A DNA stretch of 64,000 nt, from assembly GCA_019752045.1 (NCBI GenBank), contig JAIEMP010000010.1, positions 1 through 64,000 on the forward strand, given 5' to 3'. The translations under genes were made by a program, and so were the position numbers. This DNA is from Chitinophagaceae bacterium (GTDB lineage: Bacteria > Bacteroidota > Bacteroidia > Chitinophagales > Chitinophagaceae). The notes beneath the pieces are model-generated. The model made no database searches, was not told the DNA's origin, and saw nothing but the letters and a program-made list of their open reading frames with translations. Positions 51,564 through 59,708 of the stretch are shown here, piece by piece. Each line of letters begins with the position of its first letter. Position 1 is the stretch's first letter.

Positions 51564-52181
51564 ATGACTCCTCAACGCCGTGAGCGACTGCTGTCTGTGC
51601 TCCGTAAACGACAACCCGATTTAACTGTGGTGCTGGAAAATGTATTTGATCCTCACAATATCTCTGCAGTGATGCGAACTTGCGATGCTGTTGGAATTCA
51701 GGAAGTATATGTACTAACCAATAAAATTCCACGACATAAAAAATGGGGAGCCAGAAGTTCTTCCAGCGCTGCGAAATGGCTAACCGTTCACCAGTATGAA
51801 GATGCAGAGGAATGTTTTAAAGAGATCCGCAAAAAATACGATAAGATTTACACCACACACCTGAGCAGCGATGCGGTGAGTTTATACGAGATCTATTTCA
51901 GCGGCAGTGTGGCATTAGTGTTTGGCAATGAACACAATGGTGTGAGTGAAGAAATTCGTGCAATGGCCGATGGAAATTTTTTAATTCCGCAGATGGGCAT
52001 TATTCAATCGCTGAACATTTCTGTTGCATGTGCCGTGAGTATTTATGAAGCATTAAGGCAAAAAACAAATGCCGGGCATTACAATCAGCAGCGTTTACCC
52101 GATGCAACATTCAATACATTATTGGATGAGTGGGGATTTCAGTCAGATGATCTGGATGCAATAAACGAAGAAGTGCACTAA
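51564..52181 (+). CDS. trmH: tRNA (guanosine-18-2'-O)-methyltransferase TrmH-like
   Basis: 205 residues. SPOUT domain with VLENVFDPHNISAVMRTCDAVG (about 23-44), LVFGNEHNGVSEE and IPQMGIIQSLNISVACAVSIYEAL, the TrmH pattern with Asn/Arg and the knot region. The N-terminus TPQRRERLLSVLRKRQPDLTVVLE is like E. coli TrmH. It methylates Gm18 in the D-loop of tRNAs. TAATTTCG, a near TAnnTTTG, is just before the ATG. Confidence 0.9.
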   Translation: MTPQRRERLLSVLRKRQPDLTVVLENVFDPHNISAVMRTCDAVGIQEVYVLTNKIPRHKKWGARSSSSAAKWLTVHQYEDAEECFKEIRKKYDKIYTTHLSSDAVSLYEIYFSGSVALVFGNEHNGVSEEIRAMADGNFLIPQMGIIQSLNISVACAVSIYEALRQKTNAGHYNQQRLPDATFNTLLDEWGFQSDDLDAINEEVH

Positions 52182-52190
52182 CTTTATAAC

Positions 52191-52676
52191 ATGAAACGAT
52201 TTCTGTTTTTACTTCTCATCTGTTTTTATGTAAGCTCCATTGATGCACAGCCCATCAAGCGATGGAAGATGGATGATTTGTTGCAATACGCTGATGAAAG
52301 TGATTCTGTGCTGGTAATAAATTTCTGGGCAACTTTTTGCGGGCCATGTATTGCAGAGATTCCATATTTTCATACTGTCACAAAAAAATTCAAAGACCAG
52401 CATGTAAAACTGCTGCTGGTAAGTTTGGATTTTAAAGAGTATTATCCCAAAAAGATTCGTGACTTTGCCATCAAGCGGAAGTACACTGCCGAGATTGTTT
52501 GGCTCGATGAAGAAAAGCCGGATGAGTTTTGTCCACGGATTGACAGTGCATGGACAGGCTCAATGCCTGCTACTTTATTCATCAATAAAAAAACGGGTTA
52601 TCGGAAATTTGTAGAAGCTGAAATGAAACCGGAGGACCTGGAGAAAGAAATCAAGCTTGCGGCAGCTGTAAAATAA
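52191..52676 (+). CDS. TlpA-like thioredoxin-fold protein
   Basis: 161 residues. Signal peptide ends near SSIDAQ (about residue 19). Thioredoxin-type core with FWATFCGPCIAEIPYF (active CGPC), KLLLVSLDF and SMPATLFINKKTGY (cis-Pro region). It is a secreted thiol-disulfide reductase, likely for cytochrome c maturation or other envelope disulfides. It follows trmH by 9 bp and may be co-transcribed. Confidence 0.9.
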   Translation: MKRFLFLLLICFYVSSIDAQPIKRWKMDDLLQYADESDSVLVINFWATFCGPCIAEIPYFHTVTKKFKDQHVKLLLVSLDFKEYYPKKIRDFAIKRKYTAEIVWLDEEKPDEFCPRIDSAWTGSMPATLFINKKTGYRKFVEAEMKPEDLEKEIKLAAAVK

Positions 52677-52696
52677 AATCAGTTATCGCTTTTGCT

Positions 52697-53524
52697 TTAC
52701 ACATTATTGTTTCCTTCTTTCAAAAATGCTGTTTGTGCTACATCATAATTGATTGCCGCTGTTGTACCTGCAGTTACGTCAATTGTGCAACCGGTAATAG
52801 CAGCTGCCATATTCGATGCAAGAAAAACAGCGGTGTTTGCTATGTCTTTCATCAACGGAAGTTTTTTAAGCATTGTATCATCTCTTAGTTTCTTCAGAAA
52901 CGCCGGAGCCAATTCTCCACCAGCTTCAATGGCCTCCTTAAATACTTTCGAATCGGGTGAACCGCCTGAACGGATATTTACCACCCGCACACCATAAACA
53001 CCTAACTCAGATGCAAGATTGCGTGAAAAACTTTCTACTGCACAACAGGCCACTCCAAAGCCACCTGTATTCGGATAACCAATACCACCTGGTGTTGCTG
53101 TTAAAGAAAGGATTACACCTGCGCCTTGTCTCGACATAATTCTCCCCGCAGCTGTGGAAGTAATAAAATTTGTTTGTGTAGAAATATTGATCGGTTGCAG
53201 ATAATCGGCCAACTTCATTTCAGTAAGTGGAAAATTCTGCACATCCTTCCAGCCAATGGCATTAAATGATATATCTATACTGTGCCCTTCCGCAACTAAT
53301 CCAGACAGGTATTGATTCACCTGCTCTTCGTTCATTGCATCAACTTCAGCTGCAAATGCTTTTCCGCCAGCTGCGTTAATTTCATTGGCAAGTTCTTGTA
53401 CCGCTTCCATACGATGACCGGTTATATATACTCCGGCGCCTGCATTTGCAAATGCACGGGTAATGGCACCGCCTAATGATCCTCCAGCTCCATAAATAAC
53501 AGCATTCTTTTTTTTCAGCAACAT
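52697..53524 (-). CDS. short-chain dehydrogenase/reductase (SDR)
   Basis: 275 residues. Rossmann signature YGAGGSLGGAITRAFANAG (about 11-29). A catalytic Ser in ILSLTATPGG and FGVACCAVESFSRNLASEL: the usual YxxxK reads in the region GGFGVACCAVESF without a clear Tyr-Lys pair, so the active site is atypical. IRSGGSPDS and ASNMAAAITGCTIDVTAGT are normal SDR landmarks. The gene stands alone; substrate unknown. Confidence 0.85.
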   Translation of the reverse strand: MLLKKKNAVIYGAGGSLGGAITRAFANAGAGVYITGHRMEAVQELANEINAAGGKAFAAEVDAMNEEQVNQYLSGLVAEGHSIDISFNAIGWKDVQNFPLTEMKLADYLQPINISTQTNFITSTAAGRIMSRQGAGVILSLTATPGGIGYPNTGGFGVACCAVESFSRNLASELGVYGVRVVNIRSGGSPDSKVFKEAIEAGGELAPAFLKKLRDDTMLKKLPLMKDIANTAVFLASNMAAAITGCTIDVTAGTTAAINYDVAQTAFLKEGNNNV

Positions 53525-53637
53525 AACTTTTGATTTAAAGTTTGATAAAATTAAGTTCTCTGCTTCTAATCAGCCCTGTGTGAAAGCGACAATATGAAGG
53601 GGCATATACGACCACATTAAACAGCAAACCGTAATGC

Positions 53638-53670
53638 ACAAAAAAACCTGCTGCTCTTCAGCAACAGGTT
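53638..53670 (-). terminator. terminator of the redoxin gene
   Basis: AACCTGCTGC (53645-53654) and GCAACAGGTT (53661-53670) form a near-perfect stem, and on the minus strand a T run follows. It lies about 25 bases beyond the stop at 53696. Confidence 0.82.
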
Positions 53671-53695
53671 GCATCATTATAAAATGAATCGTTGT

Positions 53696-54298
53696 TTATG
53701 ACTTACGCTTAATTGTACATCCCATTGCTTTGGATGTAGTCATACTCACCGATTTGCCTGTCACTACTTCGTCAACCGCTACTTTTAAATGATCACGGGT
53801 ACTTTCTGATGGAGTTTTAGGATTATCAGTAATAGCACCGTGATAAACCAGTTTCATGTTCTTATCAAACAGATAACATTCAGGTGTTACTCTTGCACCA
53901 AATGCATCGGCCATTACGGAATTTTCATCCATCACATAAGGCCATTGATAGTTCTGTTCCTTTGCATAAGCCAGCATGGCATTTTTTGAATCGGCCGCAT
54001 TTCTTGATCCTTCATTTGAATTGAGCACAATCACGCCAATCTCTTTTGATGCAGCATATGCAAAACCTTCAGACGCTACCTGCTGATTTTTAATGACCCA
54101 TGGACAGGTGTTGCAACTGAACACAACCAGCAAACCATTTTTCTTTTTTACATCATTGAATGAAAATTGTTTGCCCGAAACATCCTTCATCTTCAATTCG
54201 GGAGAAGGGATTGCACTTCCTATACTCAGCTCATCAGGCAAAGCCGTGAATGCCATCATTGCTGAGATGGCAGCGAATAATACGATTATTTTTTTCAT
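53696..54298 (-). CDS. secreted AhpC/TSA-type redoxin
   Basis: 200 residues from the ATG at 54298 (the longer frame to 54346 would run into the brkB-like gene). Signal peptide MKKIIVLFAAISAMMAFTA. Thioredoxin-like fold with VVFSCNTCPWVIKNQQ (CxxC in CNTC), VIVLNSNEGSR and GARVTPECYLFDKN. The pattern matches the thioredoxin-family/DipZ-like redoxins with CNTCP common in Bacteroidota. It acts as a periplasmic reductase or peroxidase-like protein. Confidence 0.87.
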   Translation of the reverse strand: MKKIIVLFAAISAMMAFTALPDELSIGSAIPSPELKMKDVSGKQFSFNDVKKKNGLLVVFSCNTCPWVIKNQQVASEGFAYAASKEIGVIVLNSNEGSRNAADSKNAMLAYAKEQNYQWPYVMDENSVMADAFGARVTPECYLFDKNMKLVYHGAITDNPKTPSESTRDHLKVAVDEVVTGKSVSMTTSKAMGCTIKRKS

Positions 54299-54317
54299 AC
54301 AAAGCGTTTTCTTAAAG

Positions 54318-55292
54318 TTACGATGTCTTTTCCTGTTCTGCTTCACCGCTCATCTCTTCTTTCAGCCTTTTGTCGCTCTGTTTTTTCAGCATTTTGATGC
54401 TTACGTTCAGTTCAAAGCCAATCAGCAGTACCAGCGAAATAGCATTGATAAAGATCATCAGGATCAGGATTGTGCTGATGGATCCGTAAATGGTATAAGC
54501 AGCAAAATTATTAATCCAGTAAGAAAACAGGAATGTAAATAAAATAATGAGTGATGAGGCAACAATGGAACCGGGAGAAATCAGTTTCCATTTTTTTTCA
54601 ACAGAAGGAGCGTGCCTGTAAATAAATGCAATGGAATAAAAAAATAATCCAACAATCACCACCCAGCGTAATACAATGATAAGCCATTTCACAAATTCAT
54701 TATTAATTTCCAGCATACTGAGCAGCCAGCTGAACAGGGCACCTTGCGTAATGAGTAAGATCATACTTGCAACAAATACCAGAATGATGATGAAGGTTAA
54801 CCTGAGAGCTTTCCACCGGTATGCAAAAAAAGCTTTGCTTTCTTTTTCATGTATGGATTGATTAAAACTATGGATGATCCCCATCATGGCATTGGAAGAA
54901 AAAAACATGGATGTAAGAAAACCAATGGAGAGCAAACTGTTTTTGGGTCGTTTAAAAAAATCCTGCAGAAAAGATTCAACAATGTTTCTGGTGGCTTCGT
55001 TTGGTGTAAGATCACGGACAAATGCATTCACTTCGTTGTAAAAACGATCGGCTGCAGGGAATAATGGTACTAATGAAAATAAAAAAATACAGGCTGGCGG
55101 TAATGCAAGAATAAAGTTGAAGGAAATGGCTGCAGCCCGTTGATTCAGTTTGCCCTGATTCACCTGTTGAATAAAAAAGCGGATCACTTCATATAACGAC
55201 ACACCTTCAAACCCCCATGGCTTCAGTCGTTTGCTCATTCTTACAACAGAACGAACAACAGGCAACTGGTATAAAAAATCTTCAAACGTCAT
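54318..55292 (-). CDS. YihY/BrkB-family membrane protein
   Basis: 324 residues with five or six membrane helices. The family core RAAAISFNFILALPPACIFLFSLVPLFP (in part: RAAAISFNFILALPP), NSLLSIGFLTSMFFSSNAMMGI and YRHAPS lies in the normal order. The C-terminus is charged (KQSDKRLKEEMSGEAEQEK). BrkB proteins have no proved transport function despite the 'virulence factor' or 'ribonuclease BN' labels. TATTTTCG lies 6 bases before the start. Confidence 0.88.
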   Translation of the reverse strand: MTFEDFLYQLPVVRSVVRMSKRLKPWGFEGVSLYEVIRFFIQQVNQGKLNQRAAAISFNFILALPPACIFLFSLVPLFPAADRFYNEVNAFVRDLTPNEATRNIVESFLQDFFKRPKNSLLSIGFLTSMFFSSNAMMGIIHSFNQSIHEKESKAFFAYRWKALRLTFIIILVFVASMILLITQGALFSWLLSMLEINNEFVKWLIIVLRWVVIVGLFFYSIAFIYRHAPSVEKKWKLISPGSIVASSLIILFTFLFSYWINNFAAYTIYGSISTILILMIFINAISLVLLIGFELNVSIKMLKKQSDKRLKEEMSGEAEQEKTS

Positions 55293-55320
55293 GCAACCCG
55301 AAAATAGTTGATTTATGGCA

Positions 55321-56343
55321 TTACTGAATCTTTATGCTATCGAGCCACTGCTGGTATTTTTTTGCATTTTGCAAATGCTCTGTATCGGTTGCTGCAAATG
55401 CGTGATACCCGTTGCCGTTAGGCTTGGCGCAAAAGAATAAATAATCGGTTTGCTTAGCATTGAGCACTGCATCAATGGTAATTACAGATGCTGTGCAAAT
55501 AGGACCGGGAGGCAATCCTTTGTTTTTGTAGGTGTTGTAAGGGGATGATGCACTGGAGTTAATATGACTGAACAAAATCCGCTTCAACGAAAAATCACCC
55601 ACGGCAAATTTCACGGTTGGATCGGCACCAAGCGGCATATCTTTCTTTAATCTGTTGAGATAAACACTTGCAATGATTGGTTTTTCATCGTGGCGGATGG
55701 TTTCTTCTTCCACAATAGATGCCAGCGAATATACCTGCTCAGGCGTAAGGTTTAATTGCAATGCTTTTTGTTTGCGTTCCGCTGTCCAGAATTTTTTTCG
55801 CTGTTCATTGAGTTTGTCAAACACTTTTTTAGGAGCAGTATTCCATAACAACGAATAGGTGTTTGGAAACACAAGGGTCATGATGGTATTGGTATCTAAT
55901 CCGAATTTTTTTAATGAATCGTTGTTATGAAGGTATTGGATGAAGGAAGCCGAATCGGCTTCAAGTTTCCGGCTGAGTAATGCAGCCAGATCTTTTTTTG
56001 TACGGAGCTTGGTGATCACCAGATTGACTGGTGTTTGAATACCGTTCCTGAATTTTTTAATGATTGTAATCAAGCTACTGCCTTTTTCAATTTCATACCG
56101 GCCGGGCCTCAGCCGTGGCCATACTTTCAATTTATCGGCAGCAAATTCAAATAAACCGGTATTGCTGAGATAGCCTGAATCTTTAAACAGTTTCATTACT
56201 TCGGCTTTTGATGCTTTTCCTGTGTAGATGTAGATATACTTTTTTTGTGCGTCGAAATTTGTTGCAGAGCCAAAGAATTTCCATGCAAAGAATAAAGCTG
56301 CAATCAACAGCAAAAGAAAAACAGCGGAGAAGATTTTTTTCAT
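55321..56343 (-). CDS. mltG: endolytic transglycosylase MltG
   Basis: 340 residues. An N-terminal membrane helix (FSAVFLLLLIAALFFAWKFFG), LysM-like part, then the YceG catalytic domain with ASIVEEETIRHDEKPIIASVYLNRLKKDMPLGADPTV (in part: IVEEETIRHDEKP, LGADPTVKFAVGDF) and NTYKNKGLPPGPICTAS. The catalytic Glu is in EEET. It cuts newly made glycan strands to end their polymerisation. The gene is separated from secG by a strong terminator. Confidence 0.93.
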   Translation of the reverse strand: MKKIFSAVFLLLLIAALFFAWKFFGSATNFDAQKKYIYIYTGKASKAEVMKLFKDSGYLSNTGLFEFAADKLKVWPRLRPGRYEIEKGSSLITIIKKFRNGIQTPVNLVITKLRTKKDLAALLSRKLEADSASFIQYLHNNDSLKKFGLDTNTIMTLVFPNTYSLLWNTAPKKVFDKLNEQRKKFWTAERKQKALQLNLTPEQVYSLASIVEEETIRHDEKPIIASVYLNRLKKDMPLGADPTVKFAVGDFSLKRILFSHINSSASSPYNTYKNKGLPPGPICTASVITIDAVLNAKQTDYLFFCAKPNGNGYHAFAATDTEHLQNAKKYQQWLDSIKIQ

Positions 56344-56479
56344 GTAGTGAAAAGTGGTTGTTCAGAGATCGGATTACTATATAAATAATACGACAGAAAA
56401 CTTGTTTAATACAAAATATGAGCAAAACATAACAATTGTCGGGCCATGCTTTGTAGTCGTCTCAAAATAAAACAAAAAA

Positions 56480-56499
56480 CCCCGACACATGTGTCGGGG
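56480..56499 (-). terminator. terminator after secG
   Basis: CCCCGACACATGTGTCGGGG is a perfect 20-bp palindrome. On the minus strand it is followed by TTTTTTGTTTTATT, a rho-independent terminator for the miaB-secG operon 22 bases beyond the secG stop. Confidence 0.92.
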
Positions 56500-56521
56500 T
56501 AGAATAAATTATTTTCTAAAA

Positions 56522-56863
56522 TTACTTAGAAGGAGGAGTTACAGGTACAGTTGATGAGCCGCTATTTGCCGGTGCCGGTTTTACAGGCTGACTGGTTGGT
56601 ACTTTTTCGAGGTTGCCCGATCCGCCTGTGCCGGCAGAATCAGAAATAAACAAACTTGAAACCAGACATAAAACACCAATAATGGCTGCAAACAACCAGG
56701 TGCCTTTTTCCAATACATCCGTTGTTTGTTTTACACCCATAAACTGGTTGCTGAAACCTGCTACTGAGCCGCTGAGGCCGCCACCTTTGGGGTTTTGAAC
56801 CAACACTACAAATCCTAATAACGCACTGGCCAAAATAACCAGAATAATGAATAACCAAATCAT
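56522..56863 (-). CDS. secG: preprotein translocase subunit SecG
   Basis: 113 residues. Two membrane helices with the family loop VLVQNPKGGGLSGS (about 21-34), then a Ser/Gly/Pro-rich tail (PVKPAPANSGSSTVPVTP). It stimulates SecYE-driven export. It is the last gene of the miaB operon and is followed by a perfect terminator. Upstream gene is 3 bp away. Confidence 0.93.
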   Translation of the reverse strand: MIWLFIILVILASALLGFVVLVQNPKGGGLSGSVAGFSNQFMGVKQTTDVLEKGTWLFAAIIGVLCLVSSLFISDSAGTGGSGNLEKVPTSQPVKPAPANSGSSTVPVTPPSK

Positions 56864-56866
56864 TGT

Positions 56867-57901
56867 TTATGAATTTAATTCTTTAATACGGGAGGCAAAA
56901 TAAACGCTTTTTTCGGGATGCAGCAAACTTAATTTGCGATATAAGTCAATGGCTTGTGAAAGTTTGCCCTGTTTAATCAGTACATCGGCCATGGTTTCGG
57001 TCATTACTTCTGTGGGCTGGTTGCTTTCGGTAGCAATGCTTACAACGGCCTGCTCACGGGTGGGGTCGAGTTCTTTTTTCTCTTCTACATAAATTTTTTT
57101 CATGGAGCGGAGCCATTGGGTAAAACTTTTTACCTGTTCGCCTAATTTATCCTGTGGCACTTTCTCATCCTGCAGTTTAATTCCTTGTGAGGCAAAATAG
57201 TCAACTGTATGAAAGGGTTCAAATGAAATAAACGGTTCTTCTTTGTCTGTTTTTTCAACTGTTGGGAGCAGTTCTTCATTGCTCTCAGCTGCTTCAATCA
57301 ATGCTTCTGCATTGAGTTGAATTTCTGTTTCTTTTATAAAAGCATCTTCCTCTTTTGTTGCGTCTGCTTCAATTAATACTTCCGCATCTAATACAGCATC
57401 TGTAACAGGTGCATACAGCTCTTCTTTTATTTCTTCTACTTCAATATTTGCTTCTGCGTTTAATACTGCATCAGTAATGGGTGCTGCTAATTCATCTTTC
57501 ATTTCTTCCACTTCAATACTTGCTTCGGCATCTAACATTGCATCTGTATCATTGGCCGCCAGTTCATCAGCAGTTTCAGGCAGTGGTTCTGTTTGTTGAA
57601 AGATTTTTTCGTGAACAAAAGCAGTTGAGGTCTTTGTTTGATGTATTGAACTTTGTTCTGAACTTTGGCTGAAACGTTTTAACTGCAGGTTAAACCAAAG
57701 CGATTGATTGGAATACAATGCTGCTTTTTGCAATTGCTCTTCTGCCGATGCATGATTATTCTGTTTCATTTTTGCCGCCAGCAGAAACTGGCCATTGCCA
57801 AACCAGGGGAATTGATCAGTCAATTGTTTCAGCTCTTCAATTGAAACATCCTTCAACAATGCTGGTTGCTGTAACAACCGGTTATATATTTCGGCATTCA
57901 T
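56867..57901 (-). CDS. hypothetical protein with four 24-residue acidic repeats
   Basis: 344 residues from the ATG at 57901; the frame continuing to 57976 would lie inside lptE. N-terminal helical segment (1-100, IYNRLLQQPALLKDVSIEELKQLTDQFPWFGNGQFLLA in part), four repeats of 24 residues at 112-207 (each like DELAAPITDAVLNAEANIEVEE), and a C-terminal helix-turn segment MADVLIKQGKLSQAIDLYRKLSLLHPEKSVYFASRIKEL with TPR-like character. No signal peptide. The gene always seems to lie between lptE and secG in this phylum (inference from memory). Confidence 0.8.
   Translation of the reverse strand: MNAEIYNRLLQQPALLKDVSIEELKQLTDQFPWFGNGQFLLAAKMKQNNHASAEEQLQKAALYSNQSLWFNLQLKRFSQSSEQSSIHQTKTSTAFVHEKIFQQTEPLPETADELAANDTDAMLDAEASIEVEEMKDELAAPITDAVLNAEANIEVEEIKEELYAPVTDAVLDAEVLIEADATKEEDAFIKETEIQLNAEALIEAAESNEELLPTVEKTDKEEPFISFEPFHTVDYFASQGIKLQDEKVPQDKLGEQVKSFTQWLRSMKKIYVEEKKELDPTREQAVVSIATESNQPTEVMTETMADVLIKQGKLSQAIDLYRKLSLLHPEKSVYFASRIKELNS
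57281..57568 (-). repeat. four tandem 72-bp repeats inside the hypothetical gene
   Basis: The minus-strand reading has four consecutive 24-codon units, positions 112-135, 136-159, 160-183 and 184-207. The first two are very similar (DELAANDTDAMLDAEASIEV and DELAAPITDAVLNAEANIEV), the last two diverge. The order suggests recent expansion of the first two units. Confidence 0.75.
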
Positions 57902-57923
57902 TGAAGCAAAGTAATTGAAAAAA

Positions 57924-58475
57924 CTACCAGTTTGAGAAAATGCGGTTAAATATTTCGTCGGTAAGGTTCTGAACAATTTGATCAGTTAATTGTGCTTCTG
58001 CTTCCTGTAATGATTTTGATGCGGAAAAATCAAAATTTCTGGTAAGATCAGTATCAAAACTTTTAGTATCATCCAAACGGTTCTTGAAAACTAAATGCAC
58101 TGTTACATTTAAACGGTTAGATGCTGCCTGCTGATTGGAAATACCCGATGTGGTAACATAATATTCAGTAATCTGTCCGCTGATATCATAATGTGCCTCA
58201 TCGTTATTGGTTTGCGTTAACCGGGTTTGATTCACGATTTTCTGACGGAGTTTATCTGTTAAACGCTGACTTAACTGCGGATTAATGATTCTTGCTTTAT
58301 TATCAATATAACTGATGCGTACGGTTTTTACTTCTGGTGGAATGGACACATCTTTAAAGGAATAACAGGAAGAGAAAGCCAATAGCCAATAGCCAATAGT
58401 TAATAGCCAAAAAGACTTTACTATCGACTTACTGCTAACCACTACCGGCTTGTATTTAAAGTTCTTCAATATCAT
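57924..58475 (-). CDS. lptE: LPS assembly lipoprotein LptE
   Basis: 183 residues. Lipoprotein signal with lipobox LAFSSC (Cys37) after a long n-region, then the LptE fold: YSFKDVSIPPEVKTVRISYIDN, LSQRLTDKLRQKIVNQT and YDISGQITEYYVT, the pattern of the Bacteroidota LptE (DUF4136-like) family. It would plug LptD in the outer membrane. The signal peptide is encoded by a heptanucleotide repeat. It overlaps the sigma-54 activator gene by 20 bp. Confidence 0.85.
   Translation of the reverse strand: MILKNFKYKPVVVSSKSIVKSFWLLTIGYWLLAFSSCYSFKDVSIPPEVKTVRISYIDNKARIINPQLSQRLTDKLRQKIVNQTRLTQTNNDEAHYDISGQITEYYVTTSGISNQQAASNRLNVTVHLVFKNRLDDTKSFDTDLTRNFDFSASKSLQEAEAQLTDQIVQNLTDEIFNRIFSNW
58377..58411 (-). 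repeat. heptanucleotide repeat in lptE signal-peptide region
   Basis: Plus strand reads AGCCAAT three times, then AGTTAAT and AGCCAAA, five units of 7 bp in a row. Seven is not a multiple of three, so gain or loss of one unit shifts the lptE frame. On the coding strand it makes the WLLTIGYWLLAF segment. Confidence 0.75.
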
Positions 58476-59706
58476 ACTCCTTTAGTTTTCGATAAAGTGT
58501 CCGTTCACTGATGCCCAGATCTAATGCAGCATCCCTGCGTTTGCTTTTATGTTTCTTCAGTGCCTTTATGATCAGTTCTTTTTCCTTATCCATAATGTTG
58601 AGGCTTTCTTCCACTTCTACATGCTCATGAATATCGCCATTGTTTCCAAGAATCATCGGTTGTTGTGCAGCAGAAGAATTGAGTACCGGCTGATGCATGT
58701 CCATTTGTTTGGGTTCTGCCATCAGGGTATCATTAAAAAAATTGCCCGGCATCTGCACCTGGCTTCCGCCATTTTGCAATACTTCCAGAAACATTTTTTT
58801 CAGCTCAGTTACATCCCGTTTCATATCAAAAAAGAGCTTGTACAAAATCTCCCGTTCGTTTGCAAATTCTGCTGCACTGCCTGCAGGTACATTTGGATGA
58901 GCCAGTACAGGCAGGCGGTTAAAACTCCGCTCCGGTAAAAAAGGAGCCAGATCTTTTGCAACAATCATTTTATTGGTAGAAAGAACGGAAATCTGTTCTG
59001 CAATATTCTTTAATTCCCGCACATTACCGGGGAACGGATAACTGATTAACAGATTTTTCGCATCCTCTTCCAGTTGTACAGGAGTGGTTTTGTACCGTTC
59101 AGCAAAATCAACAGAAAACTTGCGGAAGAGTAAAGGAATATCTTCTTTACGATCTCTTAAGGATGGAACACGGATAGGAACTGTATTTAAACGATAATAC
59201 AGATCTTCTCTGAATCTGTTTTTTTGTGTAAACTCAAATAATTCTTTGTTGGTGGCAGCAATTACACGTACATCGGTTTTCTGCACTTTGGATGAACCCA
59301 CACGGATAAATTCTCCTGCTTCCAGTACACGCAGCAAACGTGCTTGTGTTCCTAATGGCATTTCACCAATTTCATCTAAGAAAATGGTGCCGCCATTTAC
59401 GGTTTCAAAATAACCTTTACGTGCATCTACAGCACCTGTAAACGATCCTTTTTCATGTCCGAATAATTCTGAATCAATGGTTCCTTCCGGAATAGCACCA
59501 CAGTTTACGGCAATAAACGGATTGTGTTTGCGGGTAGATAAGGAATGAATGATTTGAGAAAATACTTCTTTACCAACACCACTCTCTCCATTGATGAGTA
59601 CAGTTAAATCTGTTGATGATACCTGTACGGCCACATTCAATGCATGATTTAAGGCAGGGGAGTTGCCAATAATGCCAAACCTGTTTTTTATACTTTGTAA
59701 ATCCAT
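58456..59706 (-). CDS. sigma-54-dependent transcriptional activator (no receiver domain)
   Basis: 416 residues from the ATG at 59706. AAA+ core with Walker A GESGVGKEVF, the sigma-54 contact loop GSFTGA (GAFTGA variant), Walker B GGTIFLDEIGEMP and RVIAATNK. A Fis-type helix-turn-helix lies at the C-terminus (KRRDAALDLGISERTLYRKLKEY). It lacks a phosphoreceiver, so control is by other means. It sits 2 bp after miaB and upstream of lptE, the usual Bacteroidota order. A sigma-54 gene is not in the window. Confidence 0.93.
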   Translation of the reverse strand: MDLQSIKNRFGIIGNSPALNHALNVAVQVSSTDLTVLINGESGVGKEVFSQIIHSLSTRKHNPFIAVNCGAIPEGTIDSELFGHEKGSFTGAVDARKGYFETVNGGTIFLDEIGEMPLGTQARLLRVLEAGEFIRVGSSKVQKTDVRVIAATNKELFEFTQKNRFREDLYYRLNTVPIRVPSLRDRKEDIPLLFRKFSVDFAERYKTTPVQLEEDAKNLLISYPFPGNVRELKNIAEQISVLSTNKMIVAKDLAPFLPERSFNRLPVLAHPNVPAGSAAEFANEREILYKLFFDMKRDVTELKKMFLEVLQNGGSQVQMPGNFFNDTLMAEPKQMDMHQPVLNSSAAQQPMILGNNGDIHEHVEVEESLNIMDKEKELIIKALKKHKSKRRDAALDLGISERTLYRKLKEYDIEEL

Positions 59707-59708
59707 TG

